Below, one piece after another: positions 8,763 through 17,676 of a DNA stretch of 64,000 nucleotides; the first letter of the stretch is position 1, and every line of letters begins with the position of its first letter. The translations under genes were made by a program, and so were the position numbers. The notes beneath the pieces are model-generated. The model searched no databases. It worked only from the letters and a program-made list of their open reading frames with translations, and had not been told where the DNA came from. Source of the stretch: Pseudomonas frederiksbergensis (lineage in GTDB: Bacteria > Pseudomonadota > Gammaproteobacteria > Pseudomonadales > Pseudomonadaceae); assembly GCF_003732275.1 (NCBI RefSeq), contig NZ_MOBM01000042.1, forward strand, positions 1-64,000. Reading direction: 5' to 3'.

Positions 8763-10304
8763 ATGACGCAAGCCAATAACGCCGTGTACACCGATCTGAG
8801 TGTTGATGATCTGGTTAAAGAAGCCCTGAGTCGCGGTGAAGGCGAGCTTGCCGATACCGGCGCGCTGGTTGTTCGCACCGGTCACCGTACCGGCCGTTCG
8901 CCAGTCGATCGTTTCATCGTTGAAGAGCCGACCACCCAGGACGCCATCGCCTGGGGCCCGATCAACCGCAAGTTCCCGGCCGACAAGTTCGATGCCCTGT
9001 GGGCTCGCGTCGAGGCCTTCAACAACGCGCAAGAGCATTTCGTTTCCCACGTGCACGTAGGTGCTGCCGAAGAGCACTACCTGGCCGTGAAGATGACCAC
9101 CCAGACTGCCTGGCAGAACCTGTTCGGTCGTTGCCTGTTCATCAACCCAGCCCAGTACAACCCGGCTGGCCGTGACGAGTGGCAGGTCCTCAACGTTGCC
9201 AACTTCGAGTGCGTGCCAGAGCGTGACGGCACCAACTCCGACGGTTGCGTGATCATCAACTTCGCACAGAAGAAAGTGCTGATCGCCGGCATGCGCTACG
9301 CCGGTGAAATGAAGAAAGCCATGTTCTCGGTGCAGAACTTCCTGCTGCCGGCCGCCGACGTGCTGCCAATGCACTGCGCTGCCAACATCGGTGAAGCGGG
9401 CGACGTGACCCTGTTCTTCGGTTTGTCCGGCACCGGCAAGACCACCCTGTCTGCCGATGAAAGCCGTTACCTGATCGGTGACGACGAGCACGGCTGGGGC
9501 GAAGGTGTGGTGTTCAACATCGAAGGCGGTTGCTATGCCAAGTGCATCGACCTGTCCGAGAAGAACGAGCCGGTCATCTGGAAAGCCATCAAGCACGGCG
9601 CAGTCCTGGAAAACGTTGTGCTGGACGACGCCAAGAAGGCTGACTACGCCGACGGCAGCCTGACCCAGAACAGCCGCGCAGCCTACCCGCTGGAGCACGT
9701 CGAGAAGCGTTCCGAGAAGAACCTCGGTGGCGAGCCAAACGCTGTGATCTTCCTGACCTGCGACCTGACCGGCGTCCTGCCGCCAGTCTCGATCCTCAGC
9801 GAAGAACAAGCGGCCTACCACTTCCTGTCCGGCTACACCGCACTGGTGGGCTCGACCGAAATGGGTTCCGGCAGCGGCATCAAGTCGACCTTCTCCACCT
9901 GCTTCGGCGCACCATTCTTCCCGCGTCCGGCTGGCGAATACGCAGAGCTGCTGATCAAGCGCATCCGCGGCTTCGGCTCCAAAGTCTACCTGGTCAACAC
10001 CGGCTGGACCGGCGGTGGCTACGGCGTCGGCAAACGCTTCAACATCCCGACCACTCGCGGCGTCATCGCAGCGATCCAGAGCGGCGCGTTGATCGGTGCT
10101 GAAACCGAACACCTCGACACCATCAACCTGGACGTTCCGTTGGTTGTGCCGGGCGTTGAGACTGGCCTGTTGAACCCACGTAATACCTGGGCTGACAAGG
10201 CTGCTTATGATGAGGCTGCTAAAGCGTTGGCTGGGTTGTTTGTTGAGAACTTCAAGAAGTTCGATGTGAGCGACGCGATCAAGGCTGCTGGGCCGAAGTT
10301 GTAA
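8763..10304 (+). CDS. pckA: Phosphoenolpyruvate carboxykinase (ATP)
   Basis: 513 residues, the normal size for the ATP-dependent enzyme. Kinase-1a P-loop GLSGTGKTTLS at about 220-230, kinase-2 motif with DDEHGWGEGVVFNIEGGCY, RTGRSPVDRFIV substrate-binding Arg region near 40, and the adenine-binding region around SSGSGIKSTFSTCFGAPFF-like residues. Converts oxaloacetate plus ATP to phosphoenolpyruvate and CO2, the first step of gluconeogenesis. It is monocistronic, with its own promoter and terminator. Confidence 0.98.
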   Translation: MTQANNAVYTDLSVDDLVKEALSRGEGELADTGALVVRTGHRTGRSPVDRFIVEEPTTQDAIAWGPINRKFPADKFDALWARVEAFNNAQEHFVSHVHVGAAEEHYLAVKMTTQTAWQNLFGRCLFINPAQYNPAGRDEWQVLNVANFECVPERDGTNSDGCVIINFAQKKVLIAGMRYAGEMKKAMFSVQNFLLPAADVLPMHCAANIGEAGDVTLFFGLSGTGKTTLSADESRYLIGDDEHGWGEGVVFNIEGGCYAKCIDLSEKNEPVIWKAIKHGAVLENVVLDDAKKADYADGSLTQNSRAAYPLEHVEKRSEKNLGGEPNAVIFLTCDLTGVLPPVSILSEEQAAYHFLSGYTALVGSTEMGSGSGIKSTFSTCFGAPFFPRPAGEYAELLIKRIRGFGSKVYLVNTGWTGGGYGVGKRFNIPTTRGVIAAIQSGALIGAETEHLDTINLDVPLVVPGVETGLLNPRNTWADKAAYDEAAKALAGLFVENFKKFDVSDAIKAAGPKL

Positions 10305-10330
10305 GAATCGGTAGTGGTTTGAGGTAAGAG

Positions 10331-10359
10331 AAAGCCGCCCTTTGGGGCGGCTTTTTTTG
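10331..10359 (+). terminator. Rho-independent terminator of pckA
   Basis: AAAGCCGCCC-TTTG-GGGCGGCTTT stem followed by a T-run, 26 bases after the pckA stop codon. Confidence 0.9.
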
Positions 10360-10457
10360 TGGGCGCGATTCAGTTCTCTACGAGACAGAACTGGCAATAT
10401 TCCCGCAGTAAACACGCTAAACAGCCAGAATAATGCCACTTCTGCTGTCTTGAACCA

Positions 10458-10832
10458 CTAGGTCTCTTCCACTTCCCGCGTGTCCCACCGTTGCTTCTTG
10501 ACTGCTTTATAGAGCATGCCGACGGTCAGCGGGACTTTGTCGCCACGACCCTTCGCCCTGCGCTTGAGAAACACATCAAACCCTTCCGGCTGAAAGTAGC
10601 GATAAGCGTCGTAGTCCACGAAGTCGATCCCAAACTGTTCTTCCAGCGCTTCCATCAAATGCCGCGCATCAGCACCGTCACAGCCCAGGTCAAAGTTGAT
10701 CGAGGTGGTGAGGCTGATGGTTTTGCGTTCGGGCAGGCCGAGTTCTTCATGCAGCAGCTGCATGAGCAGGTGCATGGCGTGATCGTCTGGGAAATTGGGG
10801 GCGAGGTTCATGGTGCTGTCCGTGGAGTGCAT
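10458..10832 (-). CDS. DUF1493 family protein
   Basis: 124 residues. The middle (TSINFDLGCDGADARHLMEALEEQFGIDF) resembles DUF1493 proteins, which have an acyl-carrier-protein-like helical fold (GCDGADA in place of the DS(L) phosphopantetheine site) and are often annotated as hypothetical. No serine occupies the carrier position, so it is unlikely to carry a prosthetic group. The start could instead be the ATG at 10811 (MNLAPNF). It lies beside the T6SS module but is transcribed away from it; no functional link is evident. Confidence 0.7.
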   Translation of the reverse strand: MHSTDSTMNLAPNFPDDHAMHLLMQLLHEELGLPERKTISLTTSINFDLGCDGADARHLMEALEEQFGIDFVDYDAYRYFQPEGFDVFLKRRAKGRGDKVPLTVGMLYKAVKKQRWDTREVEET

Positions 10833-11022
10833 GCGATGGGGGATGATTGCATGGACTTGAGCGTGACGGCATTCGAATGGCTCAGCTGTTTCAGCCCCGT
10901 TACAACTTTGGGAAGGTTCCTACGTTACGTCCTACATCTTCGTTTTTTTGCATTTGTTAGCGTAAGAGCCTTTGCATCAGGGCGATCTCATGGAGGAGCG
11001 CCCTTAGCCGAAGGGAAAATGG

Positions 11023-13095
11023 ATGTTCGACTCGACCCACCACACTCGTTTCACCCTGACCGTTCACGACTTTGATCACAGCCTTCAGGTGCTCGCTTTT
11101 TCTGGCGACGAAGAGATCAGCACGCCCTATGCCATCGATATATCGCTGGTCAGCGAACGCCCGGATCTGAACCTTCAAAGCCTGATGCATAAACAGGCAT
11201 TTCTGGCGTTTGACCAGCAGGGCAATGGCCTTAATGGGCAGATTTACCGCGTTTTAAAGGGTGAGATCGGTAAACGGTTGACGCGTTATTCGATAACGCT
11301 CGTTCCGCAGCTCGCCTATTTGCGTCACCGCACCAATCAGCGAATGTTTCAGCAGCAAACTGTGCCGCAGATCATTTCGCAGATTCTGGCGGAGCATGGC
11401 ATCCAGGGCGATGCCTTTGAGATCCGGTTGAATGCGGTTTACCCACCGCGTGAATACTGCGTCCAGTACGACGAAACTGACCTGCATTTCATCCAGCGTC
11501 TGTGTCAGGAGGAGGGGCTTCACTACCACTTCAGGCACTCATACATCGGCCACGTGTTGGTGCTGGGTGATGACCAGACGGTGTTTCCCAAGCTTTCGCG
11601 ACCCACCGCTTACAAACCCGACAACGGCATGGTCGCCGAAGATCCGGTGATCAAACAATTTGATCAGCGACTGGAGACGCGCCCCAGCGGTGTCACTCGC
11701 CGTGACTACGATTTCAAGCGGGCGCACATTGTGTTGGAGTCCGATTACCAACCCTTCACGGAAGAGGTTCATCCGGACCTGGAAGACTACGGCTACCCGG
11801 GGCGATTCACCCAACGAGAGCACGGTAAACAGCTGAGTCGACGAGCACTTGAGTGTCATCGCGCTGATTACTTTCAAGCCGAGGGCAACAGCGATCAGCC
11901 AATGTTGGTGACTGGACACTTTCTGCAACTGCTCGACCATCCGGAGCAGGAGTGCAACGACCTGTGGTTACTGACTCACGTTCACCATGAAGCCAAGCAG
12001 CCCCAAGTACTGGAAGAAAACATCACCAGCGATACCAGCGGGCGGGTGGAGGGTTTTGTTCAGGGGTATCGGAACACCTTTGTCGCCACCCCATGGGATG
12101 TGTTCTACCGCTCGCGGAAGAACTATAAAAAATCGCGAATACCGGGCAGTCAGACGGCGCTGGTCACCGGCCCGGAAGGCGAAGAGATTTACTGCGACGG
12201 GTACGGTCGAGTCAAAGTGAAATTTTTCTGGGATCGGGAAGGGCAGGCCGACGACAAAAGCAGTTGCTGGATTCGCGTGTCCTCCAACTGGGCTGGTGAC
12301 AGCCACGGCGGTGTGACTATTCCGAGGGTCGGGATGGAAGTGCTGGTCACCTTTCTGGACGGCGATCCTGACCGACCATTGATCAGTGGTTGTGTGCCCA
12401 ACAGCACCAACCCGGTGCCTTATGAATTGCCGGCGAACAAAACCCGTAGCGTGTTTCGCTCGCGTAGTTCGCCGGGCAGCACGGGGTATAACGAACTGCA
12501 CCTCGAAGACCGGACCGGCCAGGAACTGATTTACCTGCGCGCCCAGCGCGACATGGAGCAGAGGGTCGAGAACGACAGCCGGCTGGAAGTAGGCAACGAG
12601 CGCCGGGAAACCATCAAGGGCAACAGCATCGCTGTGCTGGAAGCCGAAGAGCACCGAACCATCACCGCGGATCGCAAGGTTCAGCTCAAGGCCAATGACT
12701 ATCTGCAGGTTGCCAATAGCAGTCACACCCAGGTCGGTGAGGCGTTGGTGGTTGCCGCTGGCCAGCATATCCATCTGAGCGCCGCTCACGTGGTGCTGAG
12801 TGCCAGGGACAGCCTCACTCTGGAAGCCGGTGACCAGCACATCGTGATTGGCGCTGCCGGGATTTACAGCAGCAGCGAGATGCAACCGGGCGGGGCTCCT
12901 GTTGCGGGAATCGTTGCCACGCCGTTGATGCCCGGGATGCTTGAGGCATTGTTGGAGCCGTCTGTGTTGCCGCCTCTGATCGCGCCTTCCCAGCACGCAC
13001 TCGTGGCGGCCAGTAAAGCCTCGGGTACAGATTTGTGCCCACTTTGCGAGGCCTGCAGGGATGGCGTTTGCCTGACGTCAGGGAGAGCGACATGA
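11023..13095 (+). CDS. vgrG: VgrG, type VI secretion spike protein (TssI)
   Basis: 690 residues. An N-terminal gp27-like region starts with FTLTVHDF; the gp5/GPD region carries DLHFIQRLCQEEGLHYHF; the OB-fold segment GYGRVKVKFFWDREG is near 395; and a beta-helix needle repeats (TITADRKVQLKANDYLQV and following). The C-terminus is an extended tail with a Cys cluster (LCPLCEACRDGVCL) that may contact the adaptor. VgrG trimers tip the Hcp tube and carry effectors. A purine-rich site AAGGGAAA precedes the start. The downstream adaptor gene begins inside its stop codon (ATGA), so the cargo genes are co-translated. No other T6SS structural genes are here, so this is an orphan vgrG island. Confidence 0.96.
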   Translation: MFDSTHHTRFTLTVHDFDHSLQVLAFSGDEEISTPYAIDISLVSERPDLNLQSLMHKQAFLAFDQQGNGLNGQIYRVLKGEIGKRLTRYSITLVPQLAYLRHRTNQRMFQQQTVPQIISQILAEHGIQGDAFEIRLNAVYPPREYCVQYDETDLHFIQRLCQEEGLHYHFRHSYIGHVLVLGDDQTVFPKLSRPTAYKPDNGMVAEDPVIKQFDQRLETRPSGVTRRDYDFKRAHIVLESDYQPFTEEVHPDLEDYGYPGRFTQREHGKQLSRRALECHRADYFQAEGNSDQPMLVTGHFLQLLDHPEQECNDLWLLTHVHHEAKQPQVLEENITSDTSGRVEGFVQGYRNTFVATPWDVFYRSRKNYKKSRIPGSQTALVTGPEGEEIYCDGYGRVKVKFFWDREGQADDKSSCWIRVSSNWAGDSHGGVTIPRVGMEVLVTFLDGDPDRPLISGCVPNSTNPVPYELPANKTRSVFRSRSSPGSTGYNELHLEDRTGQELIYLRAQRDMEQRVENDSRLEVGNERRETIKGNSIAVLEAEEHRTITADRKVQLKANDYLQVANSSHTQVGEALVVAAGQHIHLSAAHVVLSARDSLTLEAGDQHIVIGAAGIYSSSEMQPGGAPVAGIVATPLMPGMLEALLEPSVLPPLIAPSQHALVAASKASGTDLCPLCEACRDGVCLTSGRAT

Positions 13096-13946
13096 CTCAC
13101 ACACAGCCGCGTCAATGGATGGCGGAGCAGTTCGGTCTTGGTCGTTCGTTGTGCCTGATCCTCGACTCGCAAGACGAGCGAGAGATGCGTCAGGCCTTGC
13201 TGAAAACCAGCCCGTTTGATTATTACCAGCGCGTTTACAGCGAAACCACGGTCGCCGAATTGGCCGATGTCGGCCCGTTCATGTTCCTCGTCGACAACCT
13301 TCGCGATGCAAGCATCAATGATCTGCTCAATGTTCCGGAGCGCAACTGGGGCTGGCTGGCGAGTATTCGTAAAGGAGAGTTGCCCGTGTTGGTCCGGCAT
13401 TGGCGTGATCGCCTGCTGACCGGTATGCGGCCTCATCAGGCCATTTATCGTTTTCACGACAATCGCGTTTTGAGTCGTGCGATCGAGCACTTGCCGGAGG
13501 AGGCCTATCCCGAGTATCTGGGGCCCGCTGTCAGTGTGTGTTACTGGCAGGGGCAGCGCTGGGCCGTGGTCAACAATCCGGCACCGGCTCCATACCCTGT
13601 GCCTGACGATCCATTGTGGCTGCATGTTCCCCTCCCCGAATCCCAGTTGATGGACATTCTTCAAGCCAATGCTCATCGCTATCTGCTCGCGGAGCACACT
13701 CAGGCCTACGCGCATCTTGCCGAGCATCATGACCCGCAGATGTGGCTGGGCACGCAGTTGGCCTTGGCCCGTGCGTGGGGCTGGCTGACGCCTGAACAGT
13801 TGGAGTTTTTGCTGATTCAGAGCTTGAAAGCGCCGGGTGATTCACTGGCGACGCAGTGGCCGGTGATGACCGGTGAAAGCCCGATGGAGCACTTTGAACG
13901 GGTTTGTCAGGCCATGAAGTTTTGGCAGAAAGAGGGGCCATTGTGA
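13092..13946 (+). CDS. DUF4123 T6SS effector adaptor
   Basis: 284 residues from the ATG at 13092, which overlaps the vgrG stop by four bases. The N-terminal half matches the DUF4123 pattern (SLCLILDSQDEREMRQALL, GPFMFLVDN, ... LLTGMRPHQAIYRFHDNRVL). DUF4123 proteins (Tap/TEC) load a cognate effector onto a VgrG tip. The C-terminal half, rich in helices with WGWLTPEQLEF, is probably the effector-specific part. Gene order vgrG-adaptor-lipoprotein-lipase supports this role. Confidence 0.9.
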   Translation: MTHTQPRQWMAEQFGLGRSLCLILDSQDEREMRQALLKTSPFDYYQRVYSETTVAELADVGPFMFLVDNLRDASINDLLNVPERNWGWLASIRKGELPVLVRHWRDRLLTGMRPHQAIYRFHDNRVLSRAIEHLPEEAYPEYLGPAVSVCYWQGQRWAVVNNPAPAPYPVPDDPLWLHVPLPESQLMDILQANAHRYLLAEHTQAYAHLAEHHDPQMWLGTQLALARAWGWLTPEQLEFLLIQSLKAPGDSLATQWPVMTGESPMEHFERVCQAMKFWQKEGPL

Positions 13947-14713
13947 GGGACATTTTTCTCCTGACAGTGCTGGGTTGTGGTTTCGGGATGACGGCGGGCT
14001 GCGCGATTGGCAAGTCGGATACGTTTACCTTTACTGCCGACTTGCCTCCCGGCTTTGCGTACCAGGCCATTGCGGTTTACGAACCTGCCAAAGGTGAGAC
14101 ATGCACGGTGCCGGGGGGTAGAGGCACCGAAGTCGGCTTCAACAGAAAGTGGCGTGAAACTTATCAGCCCGACTCTGAAATTTTGTTTTACCGAACGGTC
14201 AGTGGCTGTCCGTTGGTGGTGACTCGGATCAAGTTGGAGATCAATTCCGTCTATGGCACAGCTCGACGAGATGTTGGAGTTGATACGGCAGGCATCGTTA
14301 TTAGAGAGGAGCTGGAGGATCAATATAAACGGACCTTCAATGAGCGTGGTGAAAGCATCTTCTACGGGCAATGCCAATGGCTGTTTCGGACGATGGGGCC
14401 GAAGCGACGCATAGTAAAACTTCTCGATTGCAAAAAGACGGATGCAGCGGGCGAGCTGGATCGCGGGCGTCCGTTTTCGGCGTACACCCTTGATCAGCTG
14501 CCGGGTCGAACTGTGAAGATGAAGGTCAGTTTGGTGAATGAGGAGCTGCCTTACTACGACGGTTGGTGGCTAAGAACCCCGGAAGGCTGGCGTCCATGCA
14601 CTGGTCGATGGGGAACACAGAACGAAGAGTTCTGTGTGATACCTCCCCGATTTACAGATTTCATGATGCCTGATGGTCGGAAATGCACGGTCTACCCCGC
14701 CTGCACAGAATAA
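13943..14713 (+). CDS. Lipoprotein, probable immunity to the adjacent lipase effector
   Basis: 256 residues from a GTG at 13943 that overlaps the previous stop codon (GTGA). The signal sequence (RDIFLLTVLGCGFGMTAGC) ends in a lipobox-like TAGC, so the mature protein should be anchored in the outer or inner membrane facing the periplasm. The rest has no domain I recognise; it is beta-rich with several cysteines (about six). Periplasmic lipoproteins beside T6SS phospholipases are commonly the Tli immunity proteins that protect the producer from sister-cell attack. That role is inferred from position and signal peptide only. Confidence 0.75.
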   Translation: MRDIFLLTVLGCGFGMTAGCAIGKSDTFTFTADLPPGFAYQAIAVYEPAKGETCTVPGGRGTEVGFNRKWRETYQPDSEILFYRTVSGCPLVVTRIKLEINSVYGTARRDVGVDTAGIVIREELEDQYKRTFNERGESIFYGQCQWLFRTMGPKRRIVKLLDCKKTDAAGELDRGRPFSAYTLDQLPGRTVKMKVSLVNEELPYYDGWWLRTPEGWRPCTGRWGTQNEEFCVIPPRFTDFMMPDGRKCTVYPACTE

Positions 14714-14725
14714 GGAGAGGTTCGA

Positions 14726-16915
14726 ATGGCCACACTGGATAAACAGTTTGAATCACCGCTAGGTAATCATATGCTTGCATGCCCAGCGCAAGGGCAATGG
14801 TCCAGTTTTCAGCTCGTGAACGAGATGGGCGATGGCGAGCCTTATGCTGGGTTGGCTTACGAAGTGATTGACTCGGAGGGTCAAAGTTACAGAGGTCATC
14901 TAGACGTCACGGGTGTCGGTAAAGTTAGCAACCACTTCGCGGGCCCAATCGCTCTAACCTTCGATGATGAGCATGACCGTAGTGTTGAAGTTTATGCGCG
15001 CTTAATGGGCAGGCGTTCTTATGGGCTCCCCATATCTGAACTTCAAGTAAGAGCGGAACAAACTCGCTACCGAAACAAGGACGGTTCTCGTACTGACAAA
15101 AATCCAGCCCAAGCCTGTGCCGCTGCTTACTATCAGGTAGAAGTACGGCATCTGGTTAAGCACGTCGCACACTTACCTCCCGAGGTCGAACGCCATTATC
15201 CGCCCAGCCAGGGCGCTTCGAGGATCATGGGTAGGCATGGCCGACGAGGTGTCGCACTTTTACCGCAGCAACATACCGTTCTGGAAGTTCGACCGCTGCG
15301 AGCATTGCGTCCGATGCTGTCCACCCGTTCCGAATTTTGCGCGTTGAACCTCTATCAACTCGCCCTTATGGCGACCTTGAGCTATTGCCCCTTTGGCCAA
15401 AAACCTGACAAACCCCCAGTGGAAAAAGGTGGTTTGAGCTTTCCATTGCAGCCAAGCATGGGTAACTGGTTTGGCGACGCCTTGGCCAAGTTCGATGAAA
15501 TATGGAAGGTCGACCCTGGGCAAAACAGTCGCCATTACCCGCTGTATGAAGATGTGCCGTATTCGAAACGGTTGGAAATCGCGCCGTTCGATCCTGAACT
15601 CTATAAAGCGAACGATCCTGAGCTGGATGAGAATCAGGAAACTCCAGCCAGTATTCACTTCCTCGACGATTCGAAGGACAAGGCCGGTGCCACCAATACT
15701 CAAGCCTTCATCACTCACAACGATGAATTAATCCTGATCTCGGTGCGCGGCACCTATGAACTTATGGCTGATGGACTTCGGGACGCCGATGCTTTTCAAG
15801 TCCCGTTTGCTGAAGGCGAAGGCCAGGTGCATCGAGGCTTCTACGAGGCGGCAAAAAAAGCTCATGCCTTCGTAACGCGGTATCTCGACAAATTCTACGC
15901 TGGCCAAAAGCTGATCATTTGCGGCCATAGCCTTGGGGGTGCAGTAACGCTTTTGCTCTCCGAATTACTGCGCCGAGAACAGGATTTCAATTACAACATC
16001 CAGCTCTACACCTACGGCGCCCCCCGCGCCGGTGACGCCAGTTTCATAAAAGGCGCAGCATCCTTGGTGCATTACCGCATCGTCAACCACAACGACCCGG
16101 TGCCGAGCGTGCCCGGCACCTGGATGAACACCAAGGCGGGTGTGTTCACCTCAGGCCTGGCTTTAACCTTCGTCAACGTGCCGGCGGGCCTTTCTGTCTT
16201 CGTTGCAGGTATTACGAATCTGAAGGGTGAACCCTATGGGCACCATGGCAAGTTGTTCCACTTCATGCCGGTGGAGTTTTCGAGGAAGGAGCGATCCTCG
16301 ATTTTGTGGGAGCCTGGTTGTGACACCATCACCCAGCACGCGGCCTGCGAGGTGATGCTGCAGCAAAAAAATGGCCTTCCCGAGCGGCCTGCGCTGCTGT
16401 CGCAAATTCTGAGTGCGAAAAATCACTTGATGACGGGTAGCTACATTCCTTGTTGCTGGGCCACGCTTCGCCGGTGGCAAGAATCGCAAGCGTCCAGGCG
16501 GTCCCTGGTTACCGAGCGGGAGTTTGCATTAATCGACGGTGCGCTGGTGCGAGTGACCGGGCAGGCGCGTGAAAAGGCGAGTGAGCTGGATCGCCAAACC
16601 CTCAAATATCGCGATACTCATCAGCACACGACGGGAGCGTTGATGCTTGAGATCGACAAGATCGCAATGACCCGCGCGCGTCTGGACACCCTTCGCTACA
16701 GGTTGGTGACCGAAAAGGACATCTACGGCTCAGTTGCCGACCAGCCCGAGGCCCTCGCAGAAAATCTGCTTCGCTGGAACGCCCACCCAGAAAACAACGA
16801 GGCCGAACAACTGGCCCGTGTTCCCAAATCCGACGCAGAACATGAGCTGCTGTCTGCCATCCATGGCCACTCGATTGGCACGCCTTACACGCTGGATATC
16901 GACTCGTTCATTTGA
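14726..16915 (+). CDS. Class-3 lipase-type T6SS effector (Tle-like)
   Basis: 729 residues, with AAGGAG upstream. The central alpha/beta-hydrolase domain shows the nucleophile elbow GHSLGG with Ser402, a candidate acid Asp457 (NHNDPVPSVPG) and candidate bases His506/His507 (EPYGHHGK), which is the fungal-lipase (class 3) arrangement. The N-terminal 250 residues carry a beta-rich region (FESPLGNHMLACPAQG) likely used for loading; the C-terminal 200 residues are helical. Delivered into rivals' periplasm it would hydrolyse membrane lipids. Ends near an inverted repeat (16934-16976). The catalytic class is secure; assignment to a numbered Tle family is not. Confidence 0.88.
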   Translation: MATLDKQFESPLGNHMLACPAQGQWSSFQLVNEMGDGEPYAGLAYEVIDSEGQSYRGHLDVTGVGKVSNHFAGPIALTFDDEHDRSVEVYARLMGRRSYGLPISELQVRAEQTRYRNKDGSRTDKNPAQACAAAYYQVEVRHLVKHVAHLPPEVERHYPPSQGASRIMGRHGRRGVALLPQQHTVLEVRPLRALRPMLSTRSEFCALNLYQLALMATLSYCPFGQKPDKPPVEKGGLSFPLQPSMGNWFGDALAKFDEIWKVDPGQNSRHYPLYEDVPYSKRLEIAPFDPELYKANDPELDENQETPASIHFLDDSKDKAGATNTQAFITHNDELILISVRGTYELMADGLRDADAFQVPFAEGEGQVHRGFYEAAKKAHAFVTRYLDKFYAGQKLIICGHSLGGAVTLLLSELLRREQDFNYNIQLYTYGAPRAGDASFIKGAASLVHYRIVNHNDPVPSVPGTWMNTKAGVFTSGLALTFVNVPAGLSVFVAGITNLKGEPYGHHGKLFHFMPVEFSRKERSSILWEPGCDTITQHAACEVMLQQKNGLPERPALLSQILSAKNHLMTGSYIPCCWATLRRWQESQASRRSLVTEREFALIDGALVRVTGQAREKASELDRQTLKYRDTHQHTTGALMLEIDKIAMTRARLDTLRYRLVTEKDIYGSVADQPEALAENLLRWNAHPENNEAEQLARVPKSDAEHELLSAIHGHSIGTPYTLDIDSFI

Positions 16916-16933
16916 GGCAACAATTTTCTCTAT

Positions 16934-16976
16934 TACAGGCAAGCTAGCTCATACAAGGGAGCGGCTTGCCTGTTAG
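16934..16976 (+). terminator. Inverted repeat after the T6SS module
   Basis: ACAGGCAAGC near 16935 is mirrored by GCTTGCCTGT near 16964-16974, 20 bases after the lipase stop and before the convergent small gene. It has no T-run, so termination activity is uncertain. Confidence 0.45.
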
Positions 16977-16990
16977 TGCGTGGCGTCAGG

Positions 16991-17290
16991 TCAGGTTGGG
17001 GCTTTCCAATTCATCATGCGTTGTTGGGCGACTTGCAGCAGGTCACAGCCGTCCTGGGTTAACAGGAAGAGCGCGTGGGTGATGTGGGGAATGTCTTCGA
17101 CGTCGCCGTGTTTGAAGCAAACGCAGTGCAGGGTTTTGAGGAGATCACTGGAGGCTCGGATTCGCTGGAGGGCGGCTTCGAGGATGTCTTGGGGGTTGGC
17201 CTCTGTGTCGATGATCAGGGGCGGGGAATCGGTGAGATTGGTGTTGAGAGGGATGTAGCGAATATTTGTAAGCGGATTCCATTTATTCAT
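16991..17290 (-). CDS. Small conserved Pseudomonas protein, paralogue of 18898-19200
   Basis: 99 residues from the ATG at 17290 (MNKWNPLTNIRY); the frame stays open upstream, so a start at MHLRIL (about 17311) is also possible. About half of the residues match the protein at 18898-19200: both share TEANP.(D/E)ILEA, LQRIRA(S/A)SDLL, then D(V)(E/K)DIP and LLTQDGC(D/E)LL. The helical, cofactor-free look suggests a small DUF3077/DUF6124-like regulatory or binding protein, but I do not recognise a function. A perfect palindrome GAGAATTCTC (17294-17303) overlaps the likely ribosome binding region, and a structured leader lies upstream. Confidence 0.65.
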   Translation of the reverse strand: MNKWNPLTNIRYIPLNTNLTDSPPLIIDTEANPQDILEAALQRIRASSDLLKTLHCVCFKHGDVEDIPHITHALFLLTQDGCDLLQVAQQRMMNWKAPT

Positions 17291-17303
17291 AGTGAGAATT
17301 CTC

Positions 17304-17676
17304 AAGTGCATCGGGAGAAACCGCCGACATCGTGACCAAGCGATGGGAGGCGGACTGTGTTCGGGTTGGTCAAACCGGTGAGAACTCACTTTGCCGGTAC
17401 GCCCGAAGGCGTCCCGAACACAGCCACCATATAGCGTGCAGCACTTGAGGTGCCGCAGCATACAACGGAAGCGAAATGAGTTCTCTATTCGGGTGACCAA
17501 GCCCGAGTCTCTGATTTGGCAGTGACGGTCACGACTATAGGTGTGAGTCATCGGGCAACGATAGACGACAAGGAGTCCCCGCTTGTAGGAACGGGATGAG
17601 CCTTGGTTAGGCCGTTTCTATAGGATTTTTCGCGACGAAATTTCTCGCGCTTTTCCGCCATCCCGCGCCCATCACG
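17304..17676. other. Long intergenic region upstream of the small gene
   Basis: About 370 bases without a convincing gene. Besides the structured element at 17355-17423 it holds a minus-strand CTATAGT box (17534-17540), also present upstream of the paralogue (19272-19278). Next to it is a short palindrome GTGACGGTCAC (17523-17533). The rest shows nothing recognisable. Confidence 0.4.
17355..17423 (-). ncRNA. Candidate structured leader (three-helix junction) of the small gene
   Basis: Read on the minus strand, an 11-base outer stem pairs CTGTGTTCGGG (complement of 17413-17423) with its mirror at 17355-17365. It encloses a hairpin ACGCC-TTCG-GGCGT (17399-17412) with the very stable C(UUCG)G loop, and a second hairpin around GTGAG-TT-CTCAC (17378-17389) flanked by ACCGG/CCGGT. 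It lies 65 bases upstream of the gene start. A CTATAGT -10-like box sits at 17534-17540 on the minus strand, which would give a leader of about 235 bases. Confidence 0.5.

Noticed and set aside
8580..10439. 619-codon minus-strand frame opposite pckA
   Set aside because: Shadow of pckA; no domain and wrong codon pattern.
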